Of a DNA stretch of 58,588 bases, positions 32,479 to 45,000 are shown piece by piece. Under the pieces are notes generated by a model, which worked only from the letters and a program-made list of their open reading frames with translations, ran no database searches and had not been told where the DNA came from. The position numbers were made by a program, and so were the translations under genes. The stretch is from the NCBI GenBank assembly GCA_015039365.1, contig WION01000321.1, forward strand, positions 1 to 58,588, in the 5' to 3' direction. Positions within the stretch are counted from its first letter, which is position 1; every line of letters begins with the position of its first letter. Origin of the DNA: Amanita rubescens. Lineage: Eukaryota; Basidiomycota; Agaricomycetes; Agaricales; Amanitaceae.

Positions 32479-35400
32479 CTACGATTCTGACAAGATCTTG
32501 TCTATGGCTTGATTCAAAAAGTCTTTGCGTGACGAGAGGTCAGCCTTTGGGAAGCGTCCCATGATCGCTTCTCGGGCGGTCCTATGCCAAAAGTCAAAAA
32601 CGATCGCTCACACCGATCAAACGGGGTACTTACTTTTTCGTGACGGTCATCAGGTCTTGCGTGCTAAGGTAATTCCGAAGAGCAGTATACAATTCATCAT
32701 CAGTGGGATTCGTACTCATGCTAGGACCAGCGAACGGGTTAACAGAGGTCGCAAATGAGAACGTTGACGTGGGTCGTTGCTGGGATATACCGCCGAGAGG
32801 AGGTATAGATGGAGGCATGCCACCTGGTACGCCCGCCTGAGATCCACCGAAGCTTCCACCGTACATGCTCAAGCCGGTCATTTGGGGAATCATTGGTACC
32901 GTGGGCATCATTCCATACATGCTACCGGTATAACCCGGAGAAGCCATTGGCATAGCCGCATGACCATACTCCGAGCCTGCAATAGACCCTGTGGCTCCAC
33001 CAAAGGGCATAAGGGGTAACTGAGGAACACCCGTATTGCGTTGCGAAGCATTGCTGTGAGACAGCTGACTGTTGCTCCCTAGATGCCGAAGGTTCGGATT
33101 TGACCGATTCATGATATTGGTGTCCCGGTAATAATCACCAGACTGAGATGCATGCTGGTAGGGGTGTGGAGACGCGTCGCGTGATCTAGGAGCAGGAGCA
33201 AAAGATCGAGCACGTGAGTGAGGTTTGCTGCTGTAACCTGTATCATCGGAGCGCCGAGAACCAGTTTCCCATGCTTCAGCCTCGTACTCGCTAAACTTCT
33301 TGAGCGGAATCATCGACTCGTCGAATTTCTCGTCTTCGTTCATAAGAACCTTCTTCTCTTTACCTTCGCCGACGACAAGACGCGTGTTACCCCAACTGAA
33401 CTCGTCCATGCACCAGAAGGAATAGACCGGGAGGAAGAAAGCGTATATGGGGTATCTAGACTAACGTCAACGTAATTCCCATCGACCATCTGGAAGAAGA
33501 CGTACGATAAAAGATACACGATCATCCAGCCGACAAGCATAAACTCCCGTTTGAGAATGAATATGATGGCCTAAGTCGACACAAATCAGCATCGTAATCG
33601 GGTCAAGTTTTGAGGAGAACAACGTACTTGAAGACCATAAGTCACAGCAATCATAATAATGGCGATGACAGGGAAAATAGTCAGGTGGAGCGACACGACG
33701 ATGATTAGGTAGATGAGCTATGCATGTAACATGTCAGACTGCTTTTGTGAAAAAAGGCGGTAGTATACTGACGTAGACGACCGTGGCGGGGAGAATCTGC
33801 GAGGGCGACCGGAAATCAGCGGGGGGGACGTAAAACTCATCACCGCGATTCAACTCACCAATGTACCCAGGAGATCAATAAAGACAAAGAACCGCATGGA
33901 GAAACAGCAAAAGCCAAACAACTCGGGGAGCACGACCAGTTCCAGCAAATTGTGCACCGTCGAGTTGATCCACCGACGTCTCTGCGAAAACAAGATGCGC
34001 CAAGACTCAGGAGCAACCGTATGCGAAACGGCATCAGGACAGAACTTGGTCTTGAACGTGGGGAAATGCTTGAGAAGAATCGTCGTCAGGAACCGATCTT
34101 CTCCCAGCGAGAACAGGTTCTTCTTGTGCAACGTGTCAACGTTCGGCTCGGCATATTCGTCAATGATGCGGTTAGAGATGATGATAGGTCGCCCCTTATC
34201 AGCCGTACGGATGCGGTAGATTGAGAAACAACCGGGAAGACAGGTCACTGATCCAAACAAACTTTCAAATGCCTTGGACAGGTGATGCGAGATGTAATAT
34301 TCATAGACCTGAATCATCGTCCACCACGAGCCTTGTTCGTTGTGGAGCTTGGTTTCACCGCAGCACCCTATAATGCTCGAGTCATCTGCGCACATGGCTA
34401 TCAAACGATTCAGGGAGTCAGGAGTCACCGACTACGAAGAAAGTTTTGAGTCCCTATCCCCTAAGACCGTAACGACGAGACATACCGTATCGGCATCAAC
34501 CGTAAAGATGTATTCGTAGAACGCAGGGTCAATTCCGATCACGTTCCGCATCTGGTGGTAGATCTCCAACTCCAGGGGTGACATCGGAGCATCAAAGTGG
34601 ACTCGGTTGAGATAATGCATCAGGAGAATTTGACTGTCTCGCTTTCCTCGGTTACCGGGTTTTGAACGTTCAGTGGGCTTGCCGACCTTAACGACGACCA
34701 TGTACCTATGGTTCAAATCAGCAAGCTTGATTGCCACCTCGGAACTCGCCACTCACGGTACCACATGACCTTCAAATTCATAAAGACCGGAATAGACCTT
34801 GCCGTAGTTTAGCGCCCTGGACCCTTCACCGACCGATTTGAACAACAAGGGCTCAGGGTCCAGACTAGGGTCCACCCCAAGGATATCCAAGACGATCCTG
34901 GGCGTGGTTCGGTCATTGCCACTTCCAATGATATTCCCGTCGGCAATGAGGAAGATCAACTTGCGCTTATCATCATAGTTTAGCGCCGCAAGCGAGTCGA
35001 TAGTCCGGCGGAGAGAATCCTCGCCTTCGGTATAGCAAGGTACCTGACAAAGCACGAATTTGTCTTGCAACTCGGGTGTTCGCTTCTTGCCCAACTGAAG
35101 AGCTGCCAAGACTGAAATCGGACCAAGATCAGCAATCCGTTCCTCGGTATGGCACAAAAAAACGAACTCACACTTTAGGGCCATACTGGTCATCAAGACC
35201 GCAGAAGCGGCGATCAACATCCACTGCTGTACTTGGCATCTCGCCGTCTTCCTGAAATCGGTCGAGCCGACCATAAAGTAGTTGTTCAAACAGTCTAACT
35301 GCGCAGCGCGATCCGATGCAGACATCTGGTTAAGCACGCCCTGCATGACAGAGGTAATATCTTGCCCTGAGCGCTGCTGGAATAGATTGACGATATCCGA

Positions 35401-38400
35401 ATTAAGGAAAGTATATGTCTGCGCGTTTGCAGTGGTCAAGTCTTGAGTATACACGTAATCCGTCAAGTCATATAACGTGTTCTCAAAAACGGCCCAAATC
35501 TTGGCAATGTTTGTGTCCAGAGCTTCACTTTGAATATCGCTCCATTCATATACTAGACTCCCCTTTTGGAACTTCTTCATGGTCGGAAGGAAAGTCGACG
35601 TGTACCAATTGCTCTGGCTCAACCCAGGACTCTGCTGCGGGGTTCCGCTATTGTGCATTGCCTGGGGCGCCATAGGCGTAAAGTTCTTCGCCGTCAAAGT
35701 AAGAGTCTTTTCCGTCACCAAGGAAGGACAAGCGAGCGTCAAGGGCGGTGGGAAGTAATAACTGAGATCCTGGCCGGCCAACAAGTCCAACACGTCTGGC
35801 GTGTTACTGAGAAGTCCCGAGACGTCGCTGTGGTCCCCGTGCACAAAGTTGCTGACGTCGTAAACGTATCCCCGCACCGAAACAAAGTAATCGTTGTATC
35901 CCGTATGTTGCCCAAGTTCGTTAAGATTCCAAGCCTTGTCGTAATTCGGACACAAGAGTCGTCCAAACACGACAATGTAAAAAATGACGACGGCATTTAG
36001 CAAGAAAATGAGCCAAAAGATGGTCACCTTTTCCCGCCAAGCCATTTGAACATCGGGTCGTTTCATTCGCCCTAGGTAGCGCAGGAGGAAAGATGGAAGC
36101 CAGAACGTAGTTCCCCACACTATCCAAAGCCACATGCGCCGGGCTCGAGTGGTTGGAACTTCTTCCACGGCGTTCGGCACGTCTTTCACGACCATACCTC
36201 CCATTGCCTCTTTGCTAGCCGGGGAGTACGGGGGCGCCCCGGGACTGCCAGGTACGCTTCCCCCCTTCTTGTCCCAGTCACCTTCACCGACCCATTGACC
36301 ATCTTCAGCGTAAGCACTGACACCACCGGCGTTCGCATACGCCTTGTGACCAGGCGGCAAAAGATTGTCCGCACTCTCATTGTAAAAAGCATCTTGTTGA
36401 TGAACACCGAGGGACCCGCCTTCGGGGTGAGTGTATTCGGTTCCTTCATCCGCAGCACCGAAACTCCCATCGTCCTCATCGTCTCCGCCGCCAGACCGGC
36501 TCTTAAGTTCCTTTTCGCGGATCCGGACGATATCTTCGACGGCCTTCCAGGCATCGTAGGTCATCCACACCTTGCCCACACCCGCACCTCCTCCGATTAC
36601 GTAATCATGGCCCTCTCTCCACCCATTGGACCTCGCGCATTGTGCGATCCGTTCTTCTTCCCGTCCTCGCATCGTCGGCACAAACCGTTCACAAAATTCC
36701 AATTGATCACAACTGATAACGAAATCCGCCCCATTGCCAGTTTTACGCGCAACGATATCCGGCAACAAAAGCGAGCGTATCTGAGCTTTAACGCGTCGCT
36801 TGTCAAAAGAGTTGGGAGATTCCGAGTCGTTGGGACGGATACATGAAACGGTCCATAACCTTGGTGAACGATCCAATGCTGCAAAGATCTCAGACATGGT
36901 CGAGTTGAGTTGCGTCGTGACGGGATAGATCTTGCTCGCATCCAAACGAGCGACCTGGACCGGAACCTCCGTAGGCGGTGGCTGTTGGTGCGTCCCAGGA
37001 TCTAAGAATGGCGAAGGAGAGACGGGGTGAACCAAAACTGGTGTGATCTGCCTCAATGGCTGAGAGGATACTTGCGCCTGGACAACGATGCTTTCATCCT
37101 TGTTGTGCTTTTCTGCGGCTAGACTTGGTCCTGAGAGAAGTTTGCTCACGAAAGATTCGCTAGAGCTACGCAGGAGAACGACGAATGCGGCATCTAAAAG
37201 GTCTGCGTCGTTTTCTATCCATCCAGTTACATCATACGACGCTGAGCCAGCGTAGTGATTGATGCCAAACAGATTACGGTCTTGGGCCCCTCCTGGAATG
37301 GGTGCAGGTGAGGCGACAAAAGAAGCATGAACACCAAATGTCGAATGCAGCAGTTGCAGCATGTCCTCGTTTCGGTGATCCTGGCTGCCCTTGCCGGACT
37401 TGTAGCTGCTGGCAGCTTTGTTCATGACGCCCAGGATACCTGCGGGCTTGCGCTGAGAAGAATCCGATAAGCCGACGCCGCGGAGCAGTTCGACGCAGGC
37501 ACCGTTGTCCATAGTGGAGATGGAGGGGAGTGAGATGCCGTCTCCGACGAGTAATGCATTGAAACCAATGGTATCTTCAAAGGTATGTCGAAGGTAGTAT
37601 GAATGTAACAGTTCATCCGAAAAGTTGATGCAAAACTCGTCGAACCCATTCTGACCATATGCATTATTAAGGAGTGGCGTTTGGCCAGAAAGGGCGATGG
37701 ATGTAGTGCCGGATGGACCGCGAGTCTGATATCCCGGTTGGTCCAAAAGCATGATCTGCGTATGAGGGGGTGGATCTTTTGAACCAGGTGACACCCGCTG
37801 GTTGACATTCTCCACGACAAAGGCAAAAAGAATGGCATATAAATCGCGAACGTGGCGATCCCGCTGAATAGCGCTTTGTTCAGCGCTGAGAAGGACAGTG
37901 TAAAGCTCCTTCTTGACGTAATTGGTCTTTGTCGTCAGAGACTGAGCGAGGTCGTCCGGCGTCACGCCAAGGAGTCGCGCCGCGTGCTCCAGAACAGGAG
38001 GATTCATCACGACCGCGGGCGAGTCGTGGGCATCTCCATTGCGAAATGTGAGATTACCTAACAAGAGAATGGCGACGAGGAGACTAAAAATAGCCGAGGT
38101 ATGCTTTTGCTTGAAGCCCAATGTCTTCATTGCGGTCCGCAACTCGGACATGCCGATGGAGTCGTCGCTGAAAGGACCTGCGGGTAAGCGGTAAGTGCCC
38201 GAGGATGCCAGGAGGGCGTATTCTGAAGGATCGTCTAGGGCATAATAGTCTCTCTCTAGCGCAGTGGCTCCGGCCAGGAACTGATAAAAGACGTGGTATG
38301 TCCGCTCTTCGTGCATAAGGCGGGCCAGACGAGACTTGTCCAACGCATATGTGAGTACTTTTGCGCCAGATATGCGACCGCGGGATGTAAAGTGGAGCTC

Positions 38401-38996
38401 GAGATACCGACCGTGCCGGGAGGCATTTGGGTTCATGAGAGTTTTGGCATTCCCAAACGAGTCGAGGACTGTGAAGAGAGCCTTGATCTGCTCCGCAATT
38501 CGACCTTCTTTTTTTGAATGAGAAGATAGACGCAAAATTTGGTTCGTGAGAAGACGAAGGCCAGAAGACTTTCCCGAGCCAGTTATACCTCTTGGATACG
38601 ATGAGGACCGCAGAGAGAAATACAAGGGAAAAAAGCGTACCTTGCGATGAGGGCCTGCGATTCATTTCTCCTGCGCATGATGAGATAGATTTTTGCGGCC
38701 ATTTCGTATGGATGGGGCTGCAAGGGTCTCGGGGCATCACCGATGGGCAAAGCGGTGTCCTTGTAGGATCTATCATGGTATTCCTGAGCACTAACATCGT
38801 TTACGTTTGCAAGGGTCTTGTAAGGATTGACGAGGACCAAATTTGTGGTTCCTATGCAAGAATATGGTAAATCAGAGCGGAAACGAGCATGGAGGACAGA
38901 AAGGATTGTATCGTCAGAAGGATACACGGTAGCCTGGCCAGAGTGAGAAACAAGGTCGAGCAATTCGCCTGAACTAGACGCTGCCTGTGAGGCCAT
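32479..38996 (-). CDS. Class V chitin synthase with N-terminal myosin motor-like domain
   Basis: Exons (minus): 38996-38641, 38590-35172, 35111-34757, 34705-34486, 34431-33859, 33796-33773, 33717-33628, 33570-33506, 33455-32634, 32581-32479; 6027 nt, 2008 residues, the family's usual size. It makes cell-wall chitin from UDP-GlcNAc at the plasma membrane of hyphal tips. Residues 15-790 are the myosin-head-like domain with P-loop GITGSGKSS near 120. Two membrane segments near 900-960 precede a cytochrome-b5-like domain ([12 protein letters not shown], about 1025). The catalytic domain follows, with DAD near 1447, [11 protein letters not shown] near 1561 and QRRRW near 1599, then several C-terminal membrane helices. 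Last is a DEK_C-like domain ([13 protein letters not shown] to the end). The P-loop lies just after intron 1. The exon at 33796-33773 is only 24 nt, and the 60-nt intron 35171-35112 is in frame and stop-free. Confidence 0.95.
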
Positions 38997-39117
38997 TGAA
39001 GGAGAAAAGAAAAAGAGCGGCTGGCTGTTAGCGAGTCTGACGAAGGCAACGACTCGCCGTCTCACGTGATATCTATACTCGCCGTAGCACGTGACATATT
39101 TATACCTTCTCTCCAAG
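38997..39117. promoter_or_regulatory. 121-bp bidirectional promoter between chitin synthase and SEC27
   Basis: Both start codons face away from this short gap. It contains two copies of CACGTGA followed by a pyrimidine (core at 39063-39068 and 39088-39093), the type bound by bHLH factors such as Cbf1. A TATA-like ATATTTATA (39096-39104) stands 14 bp before the SEC27 ATG. The two genes probably share control. Confidence 0.65.
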
Positions 39118-42064
39118 ATGCTCGTTGAAGTCAACGTGAGTGTTATTTTCTAGAGGAGTAAATTTGCTCATAAAAAAATACAGAAAAAATTATACGCTCG
39201 CTCAGATAGAGTAAAAGCCGTTGATTATCATCCCTCAGAGCCATGGCTGCTCACAGGGCTTTACAATGGTTCCGTCTCCATTCTCAACCGAGACACCGGC
39301 ACTCTAATCAAGTCATTTGACGTTTCCGATGTTCCCGTTCGCTGCGTCAAATTCATCCCCCGCAAAAACTGGTTCGTCGCTGGCTCAGACGACTTTCAGT
39401 TACGCATCTTCAATTACAACACCCATGAAAAGGTCGCCGCTTTCGAGGCCCACCCTGACTATATCCGATGTCTTGCAGTCCACCCTACCGCAACCATCGT
39501 ACTCACCGGAAGTGACGACATGACCATCAAAGCTTGGGATTGGGAGAAGGGCTGGCGTAACATCCAGGTCTACGAAGGTCATACACACTACATCATGGCA
39601 ATCGCTTTCAACCCCAAAGACGCCAACACCTTTGCATCCGCTTGTCTCGATCGCACAGTCAAGATCTGGTCCATGTCCTCTACCACCGCCAACTTTACCA
39701 TGGACGCCCACGATAAAGGTGTCAACTTTGTCGATTTTTACCCTGGTGCCGACAGACCATACCTCGTAACGTGCGGCGACGACAAGTCAGTTAAAGTGTG
39801 GGATTACCACAGCAAAAGTTGCGTGCAAACCATGGAAGGTCACACCAACAACGTCTCCTTCGCCGTCTTCCATCCCAACCTGCCCATCATCATCAGCGGT
39901 AGCGAAGACGGCACCATCAAACTGTGGAACAGCGGCACATACCGCATAGAAAACACACTTTCTTATGCCCTCGAACGCGCATGGTGCATCGCGCTCCGCA
40001 AAGACGCTAACGAAGTCGCCGTTGGCTTCGACGATGGTGTCGTAGCAATCAAGGTATTCCAACCCATATTTTTTCATGACACCCCACTCAATATATACGC
40101 TAGCTCGGCCGAGACGAACCCACCTTTAGCATGGAACCTTCCGGAAAGCTCATCTACACCCGCGCACAGGAAGTCCTCTCCTTCAATTTCCAAACCCTCC
40201 CAGACGCACCAACCCCAACATCAGATGGCGCCCGCATCCCCATCTCCTCAAAAGAAATCGGATCTACAGAAATCTTCCCAACCGTTCTCCTTCACTCGCC
40301 CAACGGCCGGTTCGTCACAGTCGTTGGAGATGGTGAATACATCATCTACACGGCTCTTGCATGGAGAAACAAAGCTTTCGGCAACGGTACCTCTTTTGCT
40401 TGGGCACCAGACAGCAACACGTACGCGACCCTCGAAGGCCGTACGAAAGTGCGGATATTCAAAAGTTTCAAGGAGAAATCGACAAATGGCATGAAAGGCG
40501 CAGGCTCTTGGGCCATAGATGGATTGCATGGCGGAACGCTCCTTGCAGCGCGAGGAGCTGGCTTTGTCGTCTTTTGGGATTGGGAGTCGGGAGAAGTGGT
40601 GCGTCGCGTAGATGTGGATGCCAGAAACGTAAGCGTCAACCCTCCCTAATTCACTCAACTCACGCTTATACAGATCGTCTGGTCTGGTACTTCAACCCTT
40701 GTTGCTATCATTGCAGAAGACACCTGCTACATCATCCGTTTCGATCGAGAAGCATACACGCAAAAGGTGGACAGCGGTGAAGACCCAGGCGATGAAGGCA
40801 TCGCAGAGGCTTTCGAGGTCGTAGCAGAGATCAATGAAAGGTATAAACCCCTACTTTCCAGATCACGTGATGTTGACTTGAGTCATTAGCGTGCGGACGG
40901 CCAAGTGGGTTGGAGACTGTTTCGTTTACACCACCAGCAATAGATTGGCGTACTTTGTCGGAAACGAGTCGTACACCATAAGCCCATTCGACACGTAAGC
41001 CCTCTAGTTCATGACATAGGTTCCATGCTGACCTCATCCATCACTATAGACCTCTATACCTTGTCGGTTACATTCCCGCCCACAATCGCGTATACTTAGC
41101 CAACAAGGATTTGCACATCTATGGATACTCCCTCTCTCTTATCGTGGTGGAATACCAAACCGCCGTTCTTCGTGGGGATGTGGCAGCTGCCGAGGAACTA
41201 TTACCGACCATACCCAAAGAGCAGCTCAACAAGGTAGCACGTTTCCTCGAAGGAAGAGGTACGTACCCCAAAATCACCTTTTTTTTTTTGCAATATCTCT
41301 GAACCGTTTCTCCCAGACATGAAAGAACTCGCCATTCAAATAACGACAGACCCCGAACACAAATTCGACCTTGCTCTTTCTTTAGACGATCTCGATGCAG
41401 CTACAGAAATAGCTCGCTCAGTCCCAGAACACGAGGCAGAACATAAATGGAAATCCATCGGTGACCGAGCTTTAGCCATTTGGCGATTCGAGCTCGCCAA
41501 AGAGGCGTATGAGCGTGCTAACGATTTGAGCGCGCTCTCCCTCCTCCTTCTCTCCGTCGGCGACAGAGAAGGATTGCAAGAACTGTCTAAAAAAGCGGCG
41601 GAGAAGGGTCAAAACCATTTAGCGTTTGCGACCCTGCTTCAATTGGGAGATGCTAGCGCGTGTGTGGATCTATTAATAAAAACGCAACGGCAGCCCGAGG
41701 CGGCCATGTTTGCTCGAACCTACGCGCCAAGGTTAGCGTCGTTTTATTCCTTTCTTGGTTTTGATAGAAGCTAAAGTTATGAACGTGTGGAAATATAGTA
41801 AAGTACCGGAAGCGGTAACTTCATGGAAGGCTGAGCTGTACGGGAAAGGAAGAGCCAGAATCGCCAAGACTATCGCGGCCCCTGAAACTGAAGAAGAGCT
41901 GTTCGAAGAAGGATGGGACGATGTGATCGCACGAGAGGAAATGATAAGGCAACAGACGAGTAAGGCGTTGCTTTTTTTGAGGCTATCGGTGCTCTTCTCA
42001 CAAATCATTCTTTTTTTTATTATCTCTAGATATGGAGGTGGGTGTGTTGGTAGATACTGCATGA
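39118..42064 (+). CDS. SEC27: Coatomer subunit beta' (COPB2/Sec27)
   Basis: Exons 39118-39135, 39184-40053, 40104-40628, 40674-40840, 40890-40994, 41050-41258, 41317-41731, 41799-41959, 42030-42064; 2505 nt, 834 residues. Subunit of the COPI coat, which recognises dilysine cargo signals and drives Golgi-to-ER retrieval. The first exon codes only six residues, as in many fungal SEC27 genes. An N-terminal WD40 propeller (about residues 7-300) shows repeated GSDDMTIKAWDW, ACLDRTVKIWS, CGDDKSVKVWDY and GSEDGTIKLWN units. A second WD-like part follows, then the alpha-solenoid with VEYQTAVLRGD, TIPKEQLNKVARFLEGR, DPEHKFDLALSLDDLDAA, ARTYAP and ELFEEGWDD. The last exon is short and its stop at 42064 is the least certain point. 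Confidence 0.95.
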
Positions 42065-45000
42065 GATATGTCAGCAAGCGTGTAATAATACCAATGTTTT
42101 TTTCTTTCTTTCTTTCTCCTTCACTTGTTCGTGAAATTACGGCACGGGGATCCTCGGTTTGTTTGTCATCGCCTTGTCTGCCATCTTTTGCAGGTCTGAT
42201 CAAGCCACCTCAGGATCGACGTCACCTGTAGATAAGCTACGGCCATCATCGGCGTACTTTACAGTACCACCCCCAGGCTGTCACTTTTACTTAAAATACC
42301 CTCTTGATTTCATACTTTCATCACATCTCTCAAACCCAAATTCAACTTATCTACCCTGGCAGGTTACGCGGGTAGCAGTGGATCAGGACGAGGGTGCATG
42401 GATAATCGGCGCGGGAACGGAATCATCGGTGCGCGCGTCTTCAGCCTTTACCTCAGTGGGCGTAAAAGCTACCGAGTGAGCCGAGTTAGACATTTTGACT
42501 TGACTTCTCTAGAAGATTCTGATATCATTCACTCTATTTGCTAACCTTTGCTTATACACCCCCCACCTAACATGGTTGTGAAGGAAAAGAAATCGTGATC
42601 GACCAGTAGTTATGCGCCATGCCAGATGTCGATCGAATGACACTACGTATACCATGCATGTTATGGATCGATAATATGCATATGCCCACGCAGGCTGCCC
42701 ACGTCCATACATTTCGGAACGCCGTCACCGAACAACCCGATGTGTATTATTACACTACAACTGGTCTGAAGATAGCACTAAGTGTATGACTTCACCACCG
42801 GCGTGCCAGTACCTCGGATAAGGACAGAAATGGACATACCAATTCGTGTTCCATGAGCGGCGTCATCCAATTGCGGTTGGCCATACCCGAGGCCCCGAAA
42901 CGGATAGCAAACGTTCCAAAGCACTTTGAGCTTGCACATATGAAACACCGTCGTACACAGAGAAATCTATACAACTCTTGCAAGCGATCATCATTTCGAT
43001 CAACACTCACCCACGTCAATCGACACTGATAAAATTCCGAGACGGGTGCTACAAATGGGTCATTGAGGCTGGGAATTTGATGGCCGATCTGTCGAATGTG
43101 CAATGAATATGATCATCCCGTGGCCACGTATATGATGATCACACAGGGTGCTACTACATGCATACTTGTTTAATTACCAACTTCGTAGCGGTTCTGATGA
43201 CGTGCCTTGTCTTTGCCAGAATCGAAAGCCGCGGAAAATTTATTTTGTACCATGGTTCTGGAATGAGCGTTTCAAGGTTGAGCTCCGCCAAAGTTGCGCC
43301 GTCTTGAATAATACATAGCCTGATAGAAAAGTCACGTTAATATCCCTTCGAGAATCAGGTACTTCTCGTGCCTCGTGTTGATGCAGAAGCAATACCTGAG
43401 GCAGAGATAAAGCGGTCTTCTCGAGGCCTATAATAGCAATTTGCCTTTGGAACAACGGCGCCGCTGTCCTAGTATTCCACGCTCTGATATCGACGGGTAT
43501 GTTATGATCTGGCTTTCCTCTATGGGCCATCTCGACACCTCATATACGGATTGACAGGATGATGCAGTCGCAGCGTAGCGTTACGGTCCGAATTTGCCCA
43601 TTCAGCAAGCCAATCAGGATACACCGCGCAGCGTCTCGTTGCGGACCACAGTTGGACGGAATAGCGCCCATTTCCGTCCAATAGGCATTCACCCAAACAT
43701 GAACGCTGATTGGCTTGAGTATGAACGGGAAGGGAGCAGGACCCTATAGCGGTGCAGCGATCATTATTGTTATCGACCACAAGCGGAGGCAGCTTCCCAC
43801 TGATCTGACGATTTCATGTGCCAAAGAGAGTGGCTACTAACTTGATATAAGCGATGCCTTTTTGGTTGAAAATGGGGGACCTGGTAATCGTCGGTCTTGG
43901 ATGGCTGTTACAGAATAAGTAGAACTGTTGCGTTTTGGGATGCGATTATAACACGTGCGCCAAATGTCCTTGTGGGACCAGATGGAAGCGCGGGATCAAT
44001 TGTACCTGGCCCGGGTTCCGATATTGCGTCGATGACTATTAAGGTAAGATATGGATGTCTGGTGGAGAGATTAAGCAGTGCTTTACATGGATACTTTACT
44101 GTCATTAGAACACAGAATGTTGCGATGACGAGTCAATTAATAAGATGAGAAACAGCTGTGAACGATGGTTACAGCTCTGAATCGATCCGTATCAGCGTAC
44201 TTGTTCAGAAAAGAGAAAACGCACACAGTACCCCCGTTTATGGTGCGGCGGAAGACCCGACATTCGAGTTGACGAGGCTTCGGACCATAGGATCTTTAGC
44301 CACAGTTGTCATACAGCATGATGGGACACACGATACAACTGGTAATACCCCCATTGATGTGAAACCAGGATGTTGGCGGTCTTTTCAATTTAATGGAAAG
44401 CATTCCTCGCTTATTTCGTTATACGTTTTCAGAATGCTGTCATGCTTCAAGTGCGCACCTCCAAAATCATTCTACAACTCTGATAATGAGATGGATTATC
44501 GGCGCGACAATCCGATTACCCGTTGTTGCTTGATGTCCATTTGTTTTCCCAAGGGCCGCGGAAATGTGAATGTTTGATGATCCCCAATCGTTCCAGTCGT
44601 TTGGATATCATCGTATATCCACATGGTAGAGTTGGCTTTGTACCAAGCTAGGCGTTGAAATCCGCCTCGTATGTTTTCCCTGCGGAGACCCTTAGAAAAC
44701 ATATGTGAGAACTAGGTCATTCAGGGTTAGCTTTACGCTTTTCGGACCTTATCTCGGGCGGAGACGCACGTAGTGCGTGGGATCTGTGACTATTTCTGCA
44801 ACACTTCGACATCATGACATCCATCACTTACTCTTCTCCCATTGGATCAGTTGTACACTACCACTCCGCCCTCAACGCGGATTGTATGCCTAAAAGAGGA
44901 ACTGTGTTGTTATTCTGAGCATGTTATCGCTATGCGGTGATAGTCGTAGTCTGAAGATTGTGTACGCCTGTTTGGCCATAGCGTGTACTGTGCGTTGCAT

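Noticed and set aside
36295..36846. 183-residue plus-strand frame
   Set aside because: Antisense to the intact chitin synthase exon.
42065..42479. Extra C-terminal exons of SEC27
   Set aside because: The frame already closes in a nine-exon model of normal length, and the downstream frames do not resemble the coatomer C-terminus.
44158..44577. 139-residue plus-strand frame
   Set aside because: No family resemblance and no supporting splice or promoter context; left as part of the gene-poor stretch.
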